Assembly (NCBI GenBank): GCA_005882155.1
Contig: VBCQ01000416.1
Span: 1-17,617, forward strand
From: Betaproteobacteria bacterium
GTDB lineage: Bacteria > Pseudomonadota > Gammaproteobacteria > Burkholderiales > Burkholderiaceae_C
Reading direction: 5' to 3'
DNA: 17,617 nucleotides
Below, piece after piece: positions 1-6,370 of the stretch; position 1 is the stretch's first letter, and each line of letters opens with the position of its first letter. The notes below the pieces were generated by a model. That model did no database searches. It was not told where the DNA came from and saw only the letters and a program-made list of their open reading frames with translations. The position numbers and the translations under genes are program-made.

Positions 1-66
1 TCAGATCGTCGGCATCGTAGAGATGGCCGGTCGTCAGATCGTCGGCATCGTAGAGATGGCCGGTCG
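1..66. repeat. Two exact tandem copies of a 33-bp unit
   Basis: Bases 1-33 and 34-66 are identical. The unit is 11 codons long, so it stays in frame in the TetR gene and repeats the residues TTGHLYDADDL. The array starts exactly at the window edge, so more copies may lie outside. It may be a genuine short tandem duplication or an assembly artefact at a contig end. Confidence 0.95.
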
Positions 67-553
67 CGAAGATCGCGTCGAGCAGCAAGCGGAATTCGAG
101 CGCGAGCTTGCGCGGGTTGGCCGCGCCATGGTCGCGCGCGACGGTCTCGAGCCAGGCGAGCGTCGCGGCCTTCTGCTGCGCCGCGTGCGCGACGACCTCG
201 GGCACATCGGGGTAGCTCTTCGCGGCGCGCAGGAACATGCAGCCGCGAAAGCGCCCCGACTTGAGCCATTTGTGCATGCCTTGCAGGATGCGATCGAAGG
301 GGTGCGTGTCGCTTGGCGCATCCAGCCGCGCCATGCGGCACAGCTGCGCGAGCACCGGCCCCTGCGCTGCCTCGAGGGTGGCGAGCACCAGGTCGGTCTT
401 GGTCGGGAAGTGGTAGTACAGCGCCTTCTTCGTCAGCCCCGCCGCCTGCGCGACCGTCTCGACGCTCACGCTCTCGTGGCCCTGCTCGTAGAACAGGCGC
501 GTCGCCGCGTCCAGCGCTTGCTGGCGGCCGTCGAGTCGGGCGATGCGGGCCAT
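1..553 (-). CDS. TetR/AcrR-family transcriptional regulator, 3' end cut by window edge
   Basis: The minus-strand frame is open from ATG at 553 to the left edge, giving 184 residues without a stop. The N-terminus (MARIARLDGRQQALDAATRLFYEQG) leads into a typical TetR helix-turn-helix at about residues 10-55, with the hallmark AGLTKKALYYHFPTKTDLV recognition-helix region. The rest is a helical ligand-binding domain containing RGCMFLRAA. TetR proteins are usually 185-210 residues, so little should be missing. The last 22 visible residues are TTGHLYDADDL-type sequence repeated twice because of a 33-bp tandem repeat. The upstream palindrome at 567-586 suggests autoregulation. The nearest divergent gene is a lipase, which may be a target. 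The ligand is unknown. Family call is firm; function is not. Confidence 0.88.
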   Translation of the reverse strand, partial: MARIARLDGRQQALDAATRLFYEQGHESVSVETVAQAAGLTKKALYYHFPTKTDLVLATLEAAQGPVLAQLCRMARLDAPSDTHPFDRILQGMHKWLKSGRFRGCMFLRAAKSYPDVPEVVAHAAQQKAATLAWLETVARDHGAANPRKLALEFRLLLDAIFATGHLYDADDLTTGHLYDADDL

Positions 554-566
554 GCGATTTTCTTGA

Positions 567-586
567 ATTACACCTCCTAGTGTAAT
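567..586. promoter_or_regulatory. Inverted repeat upstream of the TetR gene, likely TetR operator
   Basis: ATTACAC at 567-573 is the exact reverse complement of GTGTAAT at 580-586, with a 6-base centre. It begins 13 bases upstream of the TetR start codon and lies between the divergent TetR and lipase genes. Palindromes of this size next to a tetR gene are usually the autoregulatory operator. On the minus strand the centre also reads AGGAGGTG, a perfect Shine-Dalgarno sequence, but 17 bases from the ATG, which is longer than usual. The arms are seen directly; the function is inference. Confidence 0.6.
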
Positions 587-667
587 AAAAAATCGCGCGC
601 GGGGATACTCGTCATCGCTGCGTCCGCAGTGTTGGGGATGCGGACCGCTGCCGAACCGAGGTACAAG

Positions 668-689
668 GCTCGCAATTCGATTGCGGAGC
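668..689 (+). promoter_or_regulatory. Hairpin covering the lipase ribosome binding site
   Basis: GCTCGCAAT (668-676) can pair with ATTGCGGAGC (680-689) across a TCG loop with one bulged G. The right arm contains GGAG (685-688), the Shine-Dalgarno sequence 5 bases before the lipase ATG at 694. Folding would hide the ribosome binding site. Whether it forms in vivo is unknown. Confidence 0.35.
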
Positions 690-693
690 AACG

Positions 694-1554
694 ATGACAC
701 CGATTTCCTACGACGCGCGGCGCTCGGCGCTGTACACGCCGGAGCAGCGCGAGACCTTGTTCGTCGCTGGGCAGGCCTATTCGGAGCTGCAACTGGCCAT
801 CGAAGGCGCACGACTCGCCTACTGCCGCGCCGAGACGGACGGTGCGCAGCGCCAACGGCTGATCGCGGCGCTGGAGCGCGTCGACTTCGGCGAGCCCGAG
901 CTGTTCTCCGATGCCGCCACCGGCACCCAAGCCTTCGGCGCGTATCGACACGCGGACGGCACCGCGCTGGTCGCGTTTCGCGGCACGCAACCCGAGGCGT
1001 TGACCGACCTCATCATCGACCTTCAGGCCAATCCAGTCGCTTGGAACCAACCGGGCGAGCCGGGCGGCCGCGTGCACGCCGGCTTCGCGCGTGCAGCGCG
1101 TGCCGTGTTGCCTGCGGTTCGGCAATGGCTCGACGCCGGCTGGGCCCACCGCAATGAGCTCATCCTCACCGGCCACAGTCTCGGCGCCGCGCTCGCGACC
1201 TTGGCCGCAAGCGTGCTACAGCCGACGCTGTGGGTCGCGATCGGCTCGCCGCGCGTGGGCGACGCCGCCTTCGCCGCCAGTCTCGCGGCCAAGCGCGGCG
1301 TGCGCATCGTCGACTGCTGCGACGCCATCACCGACGTGCCGCTGCCGGTGTTCGGCTACAGCCACGTCGGGCCCGCAAGCTACCTGACCCGCGACGGCGA
1401 GCGAGTGCAGAACCCGGACAGCGCGTTCATTCGCGCCGATCGACTGCAGGGCATCGCGCAGTACGTCGCCGCGCACGCGCTCGAAATCGATGCAGTGCGC
1501 TTGCGTGAGTTGGCCGATCACGCACCGATCAACTACGCACGGGCCTACTTCTGA
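694..1554 (+). CDS. Class 3 lipase (alpha/beta-hydrolase, Lipase_3 family)
   Basis: A 286-residue predicted triacylglycerol or carboxyl ester hydrolase. The nucleophile elbow GHSLG lies at residues 160-164, making Ser162 the catalytic serine. It is preceded by the VAFRGTQ segment that shapes the oxyanion side. The DVPLP...YSHVG block is typical of class 3 lipases, with Asp214 the likely acid, and DHAPINYARAYF near the C-terminus offers His276. No signal peptide or membrane segment is visible, so an intracellular enzyme is likely. The start at 694 follows GGAG by 5 bases. It is divergent from the TetR gene, which could control it, and ends 6 bases before the convergent rhodanese gene. The substrate cannot be told from sequence. 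Confidence 0.88.
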   Translation: MTPISYDARRSALYTPEQRETLFVAGQAYSELQLAIEGARLAYCRAETDGAQRQRLIAALERVDFGEPELFSDAATGTQAFGAYRHADGTALVAFRGTQPEALTDLIIDLQANPVAWNQPGEPGGRVHAGFARAARAVLPAVRQWLDAGWAHRNELILTGHSLGAALATLAASVLQPTLWVAIGSPRVGDAAFAASLAAKRGVRIVDCCDAITDVPLPVFGYSHVGPASYLTRDGERVQNPDSAFIRADRLQGIAQYVAAHALEIDAVRLRELADHAPINYARAYF

Positions 1555-1560
1555 TGCCCA

Positions 1561-1965
1561 TCAGGTGTCGCGCTTGCGTGTCGGCTTCGGAACAACCGGC
1601 CCGCCCGACTCCTTCCAGGCGGTGAAGCCGCCGCCGATGTGCGACACGCGTGCCACGCCCATGTCCATCAGCGTGCGGGTGGCGAGCGCCGAGCGCCAGC
1701 CGGCGGCGCAGAACAGCACGAACTCCTTGTCGTGGGCAAACTCTTCGCGGTGGTACGGCGACTCGGGGTCGACCCAGAATTCGAGCATGCCGCGCGGCGC
1801 ATGGATCGCGCCGGGGATCGCGCCCTCGCGCTCGAGCTCGCGCACGTCGCGCACGTCGACGAATTGCACGCCGGGGTCGCCGTGCAAGGCCTTCGCCTGC
1901 TCGACGGTGTAGGTCGTCACGAGTTCCATCGCCTCTTCGACCAGGGCCTTGGATGTCTTCTTCAT
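1561..1965 (-). CDS. Rhodanese-like domain protein
   Basis: A 134-residue single-domain rhodanese (sulfurtransferase fold), probably cytoplasmic. Visible motifs are FVDVRDVRELEREGAIPGAIHAPRG (rhodanese N-terminal signature), the active-site loop CAAGWRS with catalytic Cys86, and the C-terminal GGFTAWKESGGPV. The family transfers sulfane sulfur to thiophilic acceptors; the physiological acceptor is unknown. The ATG at 1965 overlaps the upstream isomerase stop by one base (TGATG), so the two are almost certainly co-transcribed and translationally coupled. An AGGA-containing sequence inside the upstream gene can serve as ribosome binding site. The gene ends tail to tail with the lipase. Confidence 0.9.
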   Translation of the reverse strand: MKKTSKALVEEAMELVTTYTVEQAKALHGDPGVQFVDVRDVRELEREGAIPGAIHAPRGMLEFWVDPESPYHREEFAHDKEFVLFCAAGWRSALATRTLMDMGVARVSHIGGGFTAWKESGGPVVPKPTRKRDT

Positions 1966-2570
1966 CAGAAGGGTCCTTTCTCGAGCCAGCGCTCGATCTG
2001 TGCGCGGCGGTCGTTGCCCCAGAACGGCTCGCCATCGATGACGAAGAACGGCGCACCGAACACGCCGGCGGCAATCGCCGAGTCATTCGCCGCTTTGAGC
2101 CGCGCCTTCCAGGCGGGTTCACTCCAGATGCGCTCGGCTACGTCGGGATCCAACCCGAACTCGGCTGCGAGTTGCTTGAGCTGGCCGACGTCGCTCAGGT
2201 CGACGCCGCGCGCGAAGTAGGCGCGCAAGGCGTGCCGAGCCCAATGGCTTGCGGTGGTGTCGCGCTTGTCGTGCAGCCACCAGAAAATGCGCGCGACGTT
2301 CTGCGTGGCGATCGGAAACTTGTCGGGAATCTTCAGCGGAACGCCGGCGAAGCGGGCCGAGCGCTCGAAGTCGTGAAGTGAATATTCGCGCTTGATCGGG
2401 TACTCGACGGGACTCTTCAACCCCGCCGCCTGAAAGGTCGCGCCGAGCAGGATCGCCTTCCAGCTCACCGTGCGGCCGTGGCGTGCCGCCAGCGCCTCGA
2501 CCCACTCCGACGCGATGTACGAGTACGGCGATGAGAAGTCGAAATAGAAGTCGATGGACGACGGGTTCAT
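1965..2570 (-). CDS. 2-hydroxychromene-2-carboxylate isomerase / DsbA-family (GST kappa-like) protein
   Basis: A 201-residue thioredoxin-fold protein of the HCCA isomerase/GST-kappa group. The N-terminal DFYFDFSSPYSYIAS matches the family signature, with Ser14 at the position of the catalytic serine or thiol-activating residue. The C-terminal GVFGAPFFVIDGEPFWGNDR is the cis-Pro/substrate loop typical of the family. HCCA isomerases act in naphthalene-type aromatic degradation using glutathione, but many chromosomal homologues have no proven substrate and no aromatic pathway is visible here. I chose the ATG at 2570, which directly precedes the conserved IDFYFDFSSPY strand; the frame is open further upstream but looks non-coding. 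It is first in a unit with the rhodanese and divergent from the beta-glucosidase, with 67 bases between starts. Confidence 0.87.
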   Translation of the reverse strand: MNPSSIDFYFDFSSPYSYIASEWVEALAARHGRTVSWKAILLGATFQAAGLKSPVEYPIKREYSLHDFERSARFAGVPLKIPDKFPIATQNVARIFWWLHDKRDTTASHWARHALRAYFARGVDLSDVGQLKQLAAEFGLDPDVAERIWSEPAWKARLKAANDSAIAAGVFGAPFFVIDGEPFWGNDRRAQIERWLEKGPF

Positions 2571-2637
2571 GGCGCTAGTGTGCACAGCGCGCGAGGCTTC
2601 GTAAACACCGCGACAATCGATCGAGCACGAGACTGCG

Positions 2638-3972
2638 ATGCCTCGAGACACTTCCGCAATTCAGGCCCCGCCGTTCGTGTGGGGCGCTGCGACGAGCGCG
2701 TACCAGGTCGAAGGTGCCGTGGCCGAGGACGGTCGCGCTGCGTCGATCTGGGACAGCTTCTGCCGCGTGCCCGGCGCGATCGCCGACGGCAGCAACGGTG
2801 ATGTCGCTTGCGACCACTATCACCGCTTGACCGCAGACCTCGATCTGATGCGCGAGCTGCGCCTGCAGGCGTATCGCTTCTCGGTCGCATGGTCGCGCGT
2901 GCAGCCGAGCGGCGCCGGCGCGGTCAATTCGCGCGGGCTCGACTTTTACGATCGGCTCGTCGACGGGCTGCTCGCGCGCGGCATCGCGCCGTACCTCACG
3001 CTGTACCACTGGGACCTGCCGCAAGCGCTGCAGGACCGCGGCGGATGGACGGCTCGCGACACCGCGTTGCGCTTCGCCGACTACGCCGACATCGTGGGCC
3101 ATCGCCTTGGCGATCGCGTCGCGTCGATCGCGACCCACAACGAGCCGTGGGTCGTCTCGATACTCGGTCATCAAAGCGGCGTCCATGCACCCGGCGTGAA
3201 GGACCGCAGACACGCGATGCAGGTGTCGCACCATCTGCTGCTCAGCCATGGCCTCGCGCTGCAGGCGCTGCGCTCGTGTGGCGCGCGAAGTGAGCTCGGC
3301 ATCGTGCTCAACGCCTCGCCCGTCGTCGCGGCGACCGATCGCGCCGAAGACACCGCTGCGGCGCAGCTCGAAGACGGCCTGCTGGTTCGCTGGTACCTCG
3401 ATGCTTTGCTGCATGGCCGCTACCCGAGCGACGTGCTCGCGCACCTCGGCACGGACGCGCCTGTCGTGCGCGAGCGCGACCACGAGATCATTCGCGCGGG
3501 GCTCGACTTCATCGGACTGAACTACTACACGCGCCGCGTCGCGAGTGCCGCCTCATCGCCACCCGCGCAAAGCCTTGCAGTGACCGGCATGGGCTGGGAG
3601 GTCGATCCAGAAGGACTCACCGAGCTGCTGCTGCGCCTGCACCGCGATTACCCGATGCCGCCGATCATCGTCACCGAGAACGGTGCGGCGTATCGCGATG
3701 CGCTGGACAACGGCCGCGTCCACGATGTGCAACGCACCGATTACATCCGCCGCCATATCGAAGCGACCGAACGCGCGATGGGGCAAGGCGTCGACGTGCG
3801 CGGCTTCTTTGTCTGGAGCTTGATGGACAACTTCGAATGGACCTGGGGCTACCGCCAGCGCTTCGGTATCGTCCATGTCGACTTTGCGACGCAGCGACGA
3901 ACGCTGAAGGACAGCGCGCGGTGGTACCGCGATTTCATCGGCGCCCACCAAAACAAATTCCGTTCGCCCTGA
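2638..3972 (+). CDS. GH1 family beta-glucosidase
   Basis: A 444-residue glycoside hydrolase family 1 enzyme, a retaining beta-glucosidase/beta-galactosidase type of usual length (440-480). The N-terminal signature FVWGAATSAYQVEGA is present. The acid/base Glu is E169 in THNEPW, and the nucleophile is E347 in IVTENGAAY. The C-terminal FVWSLMDNFEWTWGYRQRFG holds the conserved sugar-binding Glu/Trp residues. No signal peptide is visible, so it probably acts on imported cello-oligosaccharides or other beta-glucosides in the cytoplasm. No sugar transporter or sugar regulator is nearby. The ATG at 2638 has only a weak ribosome binding site. The final residues (NKFRSP) and the stop codon come from a dispersed repeat at 3958-3987, so the tail is repeat-derived. 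Confidence 0.95.
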   Translation: MPRDTSAIQAPPFVWGAATSAYQVEGAVAEDGRAASIWDSFCRVPGAIADGSNGDVACDHYHRLTADLDLMRELRLQAYRFSVAWSRVQPSGAGAVNSRGLDFYDRLVDGLLARGIAPYLTLYHWDLPQALQDRGGWTARDTALRFADYADIVGHRLGDRVASIATHNEPWVVSILGHQSGVHAPGVKDRRHAMQVSHHLLLSHGLALQALRSCGARSELGIVLNASPVVAATDRAEDTAAAQLEDGLLVRWYLDALLHGRYPSDVLAHLGTDAPVVRERDHEIIRAGLDFIGLNYYTRRVASAASSPPAQSLAVTGMGWEVDPEGLTELLLRLHRDYPMPPIIVTENGAAYRDALDNGRVHDVQRTDYIRRHIEATERAMGQGVDVRGFFVWSLMDNFEWTWGYRQRFGIVHVDFATQRRTLKDSARWYRDFIGAHQNKFRSP

Positions 3973-3987
3973 GCTTGTCGAAGGGCC
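3958..3987. repeat. Dispersed REP-like repeat (PFDKLRANG type) between convergent genes
   Basis: The core TTCGCCCTGAGCTTGTCGAA followed by GGGC is a repeat seen in many betaproteobacterial and other proteobacterial genomes; read on the other strand it encodes PFDKLRANG. GCCCT near its left side pairs with AGGGC at its right, so it can form a hairpin. It lies between the convergent beta-glucosidase and acyl-CoA dehydrogenase genes, includes the TGA stop of the former, and ends 6 bases before the stop of the latter. It may act as a bidirectional terminator. Recognition of the repeat is from knowledge; the terminator role is inference. Confidence 0.75.
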
Positions 3988-3993
3988 ACTTGA

Positions 3994-5124
3994 CTACGCC
4001 AGCGCCCTTCCGATCAAGATCTTCTGCACGTCGCTCGTCCCCTCGTAGATCTGACAGACACGCACGTCGCGATAAATCCGCTCGACCGGGAAGTCGTTGA
4101 CGTAGCCATAGCCGCCGTGGATCTGGATCGCGGCGCTGCACACCGACTCGGCCATTTCGCTGGCGAAGAGCTTGGCCATCGCGGCTTCTTTCAGGCACGG
4201 CTGGCCGGCGTCTTTCAGGCTCGCCGCGTGGTGGATGAGCTGGCGTGCAGCCTCGATCTTCATCGCCATTTCGCCGAGCCGGAACTGCACCGCCTGGTGC
4301 TCGAAGATCGGCTTGCCGAACGCCACCCGCTCCTTCGCGTAGCCGAGCGCGGCCTCGAATGCCGCGCGCGCCATGCCCACGCTTTGCGCAGCGATGCCGA
4401 TGCGCCCGCCTTCGAGTCCCGACAGCGCAATCTTCAGCCCCTGCCCTTCGTCGCCGAGCAGGTTCGCCGCCGGCACGCGGCAGTTGTCGAACAGGATCTG
4501 CACCGTGTCGCTCGCGTGCTGGCCCATCTTGTCTTCGACGCGGGCGACGATGTAGCCCGGCGTGGTGGTCGGCACCACGAACGCGCTGATGCCCTTCTTG
4601 CCAGCGCTCTTGTCCGTCACCGCCATCACGATCGCGACATCGCCGTTCTTGCCGCTGGTGATGAACTGCTTGACGCCGTTGAGCACATAGTCGCTGCCGT
4701 CGCGCAACGCGCTCGTCTTCAGCCCGTCGGCCTGCGAGCCGACATGCGGCTCGGTGAGACAGAACGCGCCGAGCATGTCGCCGCGCGCGAGCGGCTTGAG
4801 CCACTGCTCTTTCTGCGCGTCGCTCGCCCACGCCATCAGGATCGAGCACACCGGGCAGTTGTTGACGCTCACGACCGTCGAGGTCGCGCCGTCGCCGGCG
4901 GCGATCTCTTCGAGGATCAGCGCGAGGCTCAGGTAGTCGAGCCCCGCCCCGTCCCACTCGGTCGGCACGGCCACCCCGTAGCAGCCGAGCGCCGCGAGGC
5001 CGCGCAACTCGTCCTGCGGGAAGTGGCAATCGCGATCCCACTGCGCGGCGTTCGGCGCGATGCGGTCTTGCACGTAGGCGCGCACCGCATCCTGCACGGC
5101 ACGGTGGTCATCGCTCAGCAGCAT
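3994..5124 (-). CDS. Acyl-CoA dehydrogenase (short/branched-chain type)
   Basis: A 376-residue FAD-dependent acyl-CoA dehydrogenase that introduces the alpha-beta double bond into an acyl-CoA and passes electrons to electron-transfer flavoprotein. Motifs: CLTEPHVGSQADGLKT and FITSGKNGDVAIVMAV (flavin and substrate loops), RVAFGKPIFEHQAVQF, and the C-terminal IHGGYGYVNDFPVERIYRD followed by QIYEGTSDVQ. E361 in YEGTS is the catalytic base in the position used by most family members, unlike the isovaleryl-CoA dehydrogenase at 8864-10042. A GAGG sequence lies 9 bases before the ATG. It is the last gene of the five-gene unit, 22 bases after the thiolase. A role on branched or short-chain acyl-CoA, such as 2-methylbutyryl-, isobutyryl- or butyryl-CoA, is likely but not resolved. 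Confidence 0.93.
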   Translation of the reverse strand: MLLSDDHRAVQDAVRAYVQDRIAPNAAQWDRDCHFPQDELRGLAALGCYGVAVPTEWDGAGLDYLSLALILEEIAAGDGATSTVVSVNNCPVCSILMAWASDAQKEQWLKPLARGDMLGAFCLTEPHVGSQADGLKTSALRDGSDYVLNGVKQFITSGKNGDVAIVMAVTDKSAGKKGISAFVVPTTTPGYIVARVEDKMGQHASDTVQILFDNCRVPAANLLGDEGQGLKIALSGLEGGRIGIAAQSVGMARAAFEAALGYAKERVAFGKPIFEHQAVQFRLGEMAMKIEAARQLIHHAASLKDAGQPCLKEAAMAKLFASEMAESVCSAAIQIHGGYGYVNDFPVERIYRDVRVCQIYEGTSDVQKILIGRALA

Positions 5125-5146
5125 CGCGCGTGGCCTCAGCGTGCCG

Positions 5147-6349
5147 TCAAAGAATCTCGACGGCCATCGCGGTCGCTTCGCCGCCGCCGATGCACAGCGC
5201 CGCGACGCCCTTCTTCAAGCCGCGTTGGCGCAACGCGCCGAGCAGCGTGACGACGATGCGTGCGCCGCTCGCGCCGATCGGGTGGCCGAGCGCGCAAGCC
5301 CCGCCATGCACGTTGACGATCTCGTGCGGCAGCTTGTACTCGGCCATCGCCGCCATCGTGACCGCGGCGAAGGCTTCGTTGACTTCCCACAGGCCGATGT
5401 CCTTCGCCGCCCAGCCGGTCTTCTTCAGCACTTTGTCGATCGCGCCGACCGGTGCGGTCGTGAACCAGTTCGGCGCCTGCGCGTGCACCGCATGGGCCTG
5501 GATGCGCGCGATCGGCTTGCAGCCGAGCTTGGCCGCGGTCGACGCGCGCATTAGCACCAGCGCGGCGGCGCCGTCGGAGATGCTCGACGAGGTCGCGGCG
5601 GTGATAGCTCCGTCTTTCTTGAACGCGGGCTTCAGGCCGGGAATCTTGTCGAGCTTGGCTTTGAACGGCTGCTCGTCGAACTTGATGACGGTGTCGCCGC
5701 CTTTGCCCGCCACGCTGACGGGCGCCATCTCCCAATCGAAGCTGCCGTCTTCGTTGGCGCGCTTGCTGCGCTCGGTCGACGCGATCGCGAATGCATCCAT
5801 CGCCTCGCGGCTGAACTGGTACTTGGCGACGCATTCTTCGGCAAACACGCCCATCGCCTTGCCGGTGCCGTTGGGCAGCTTCTCGTAGGCGTCTTCGAGA
5901 CCGTCGAGCGCCATGTGGTCGTACAGGCTCGTGAGGCCGTACTTGACGCCCTTGCGCGCGAACATCACATGCGGCGCGTTGGTCATGCTTTCCATGCCGC
6001 CGGCGACGACGATGTCGGCGGTTTCGTTGGCCAGCATGTCATTGGCGAACATCATCGCGCGCATGCCGGAGCCGCACATCTTCGACAGCGTGACGGCGCC
6101 GGCCGATTGCGGCAGGCCGGCGCCGAGCGCGGCCTGGCGCGCCGGGGCCTGGCCCTGACCGGCCATCAGGCAATTGCCCATCAGCACTTCGTTGACGGCG
6201 TCGCCGGTGATGCCGGCGCGCGCCACCGCGGCCTTGATCGCGACGGCGCCGAGCTGATGCGCAGCGAGCGACGAGAAGTCACCGAGCAGGCCGCCGATCG
6301 GCGTGCGCGCGGCGGAGACGATGACGATGGGGTCTTGGGATGTGGACAT
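5147..6349 (-). CDS. Acetyl-CoA C-acetyltransferase (thiolase)
   Basis: A 400-residue thiolase of normal length, which interconverts acetoacetyl-CoA (or a longer 3-ketoacyl-CoA) and acetyl-CoA. The acylated cysteine is Cys92 in LSKMCGSGMRA. The C-terminal active-site histidine is His356 in NVHGGACALGHPIGASGAR, and the proton-donor cysteine is Cys386 in ALCIGGGEATA. GGMESMTNAPH is also typical. The cytosolic biosynthetic/degradative (type II) pattern suggests an acetoacetyl-CoA thiolase. That fits the final step of leucine degradation, after acetoacetate activation. The ATG at 6349 follows a strong AAAGGAG at 6356-6362. It lies 21 bases after aceK and 22 before the acyl-CoA dehydrogenase in one transcription unit. 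Confidence 0.94.
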   Translation of the reverse strand: MSTSQDPIVIVSAARTPIGGLLGDFSSLAAHQLGAVAIKAAVARAGITGDAVNEVLMGNCLMAGQGQAPARQAALGAGLPQSAGAVTLSKMCGSGMRAMMFANDMLANETADIVVAGGMESMTNAPHVMFARKGVKYGLTSLYDHMALDGLEDAYEKLPNGTGKAMGVFAEECVAKYQFSREAMDAFAIASTERSKRANEDGSFDWEMAPVSVAGKGGDTVIKFDEQPFKAKLDKIPGLKPAFKKDGAITAATSSSISDGAAALVLMRASTAAKLGCKPIARIQAHAVHAQAPNWFTTAPVGAIDKVLKKTGWAAKDIGLWEVNEAFAAVTMAAMAEYKLPHEIVNVHGGACALGHPIGASGARIVVTLLGALRQRGLKKGVAALCIGGGEATAMAVEIL

Positions 6350-6370
6350 GGCGAACTCCTTTTCGTTGGA

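Noticed and set aside
618..629. CTGCG/CGCAG short inverted repeat upstream of the lipase
   Set aside because: Only five-base arms in GC-rich sequence; expected by chance.
4117..5250. 377-residue open frame on the plus strand opposite the acyl-CoA dehydrogenase
   Set aside because: Antisense shadow of a well-supported gene.
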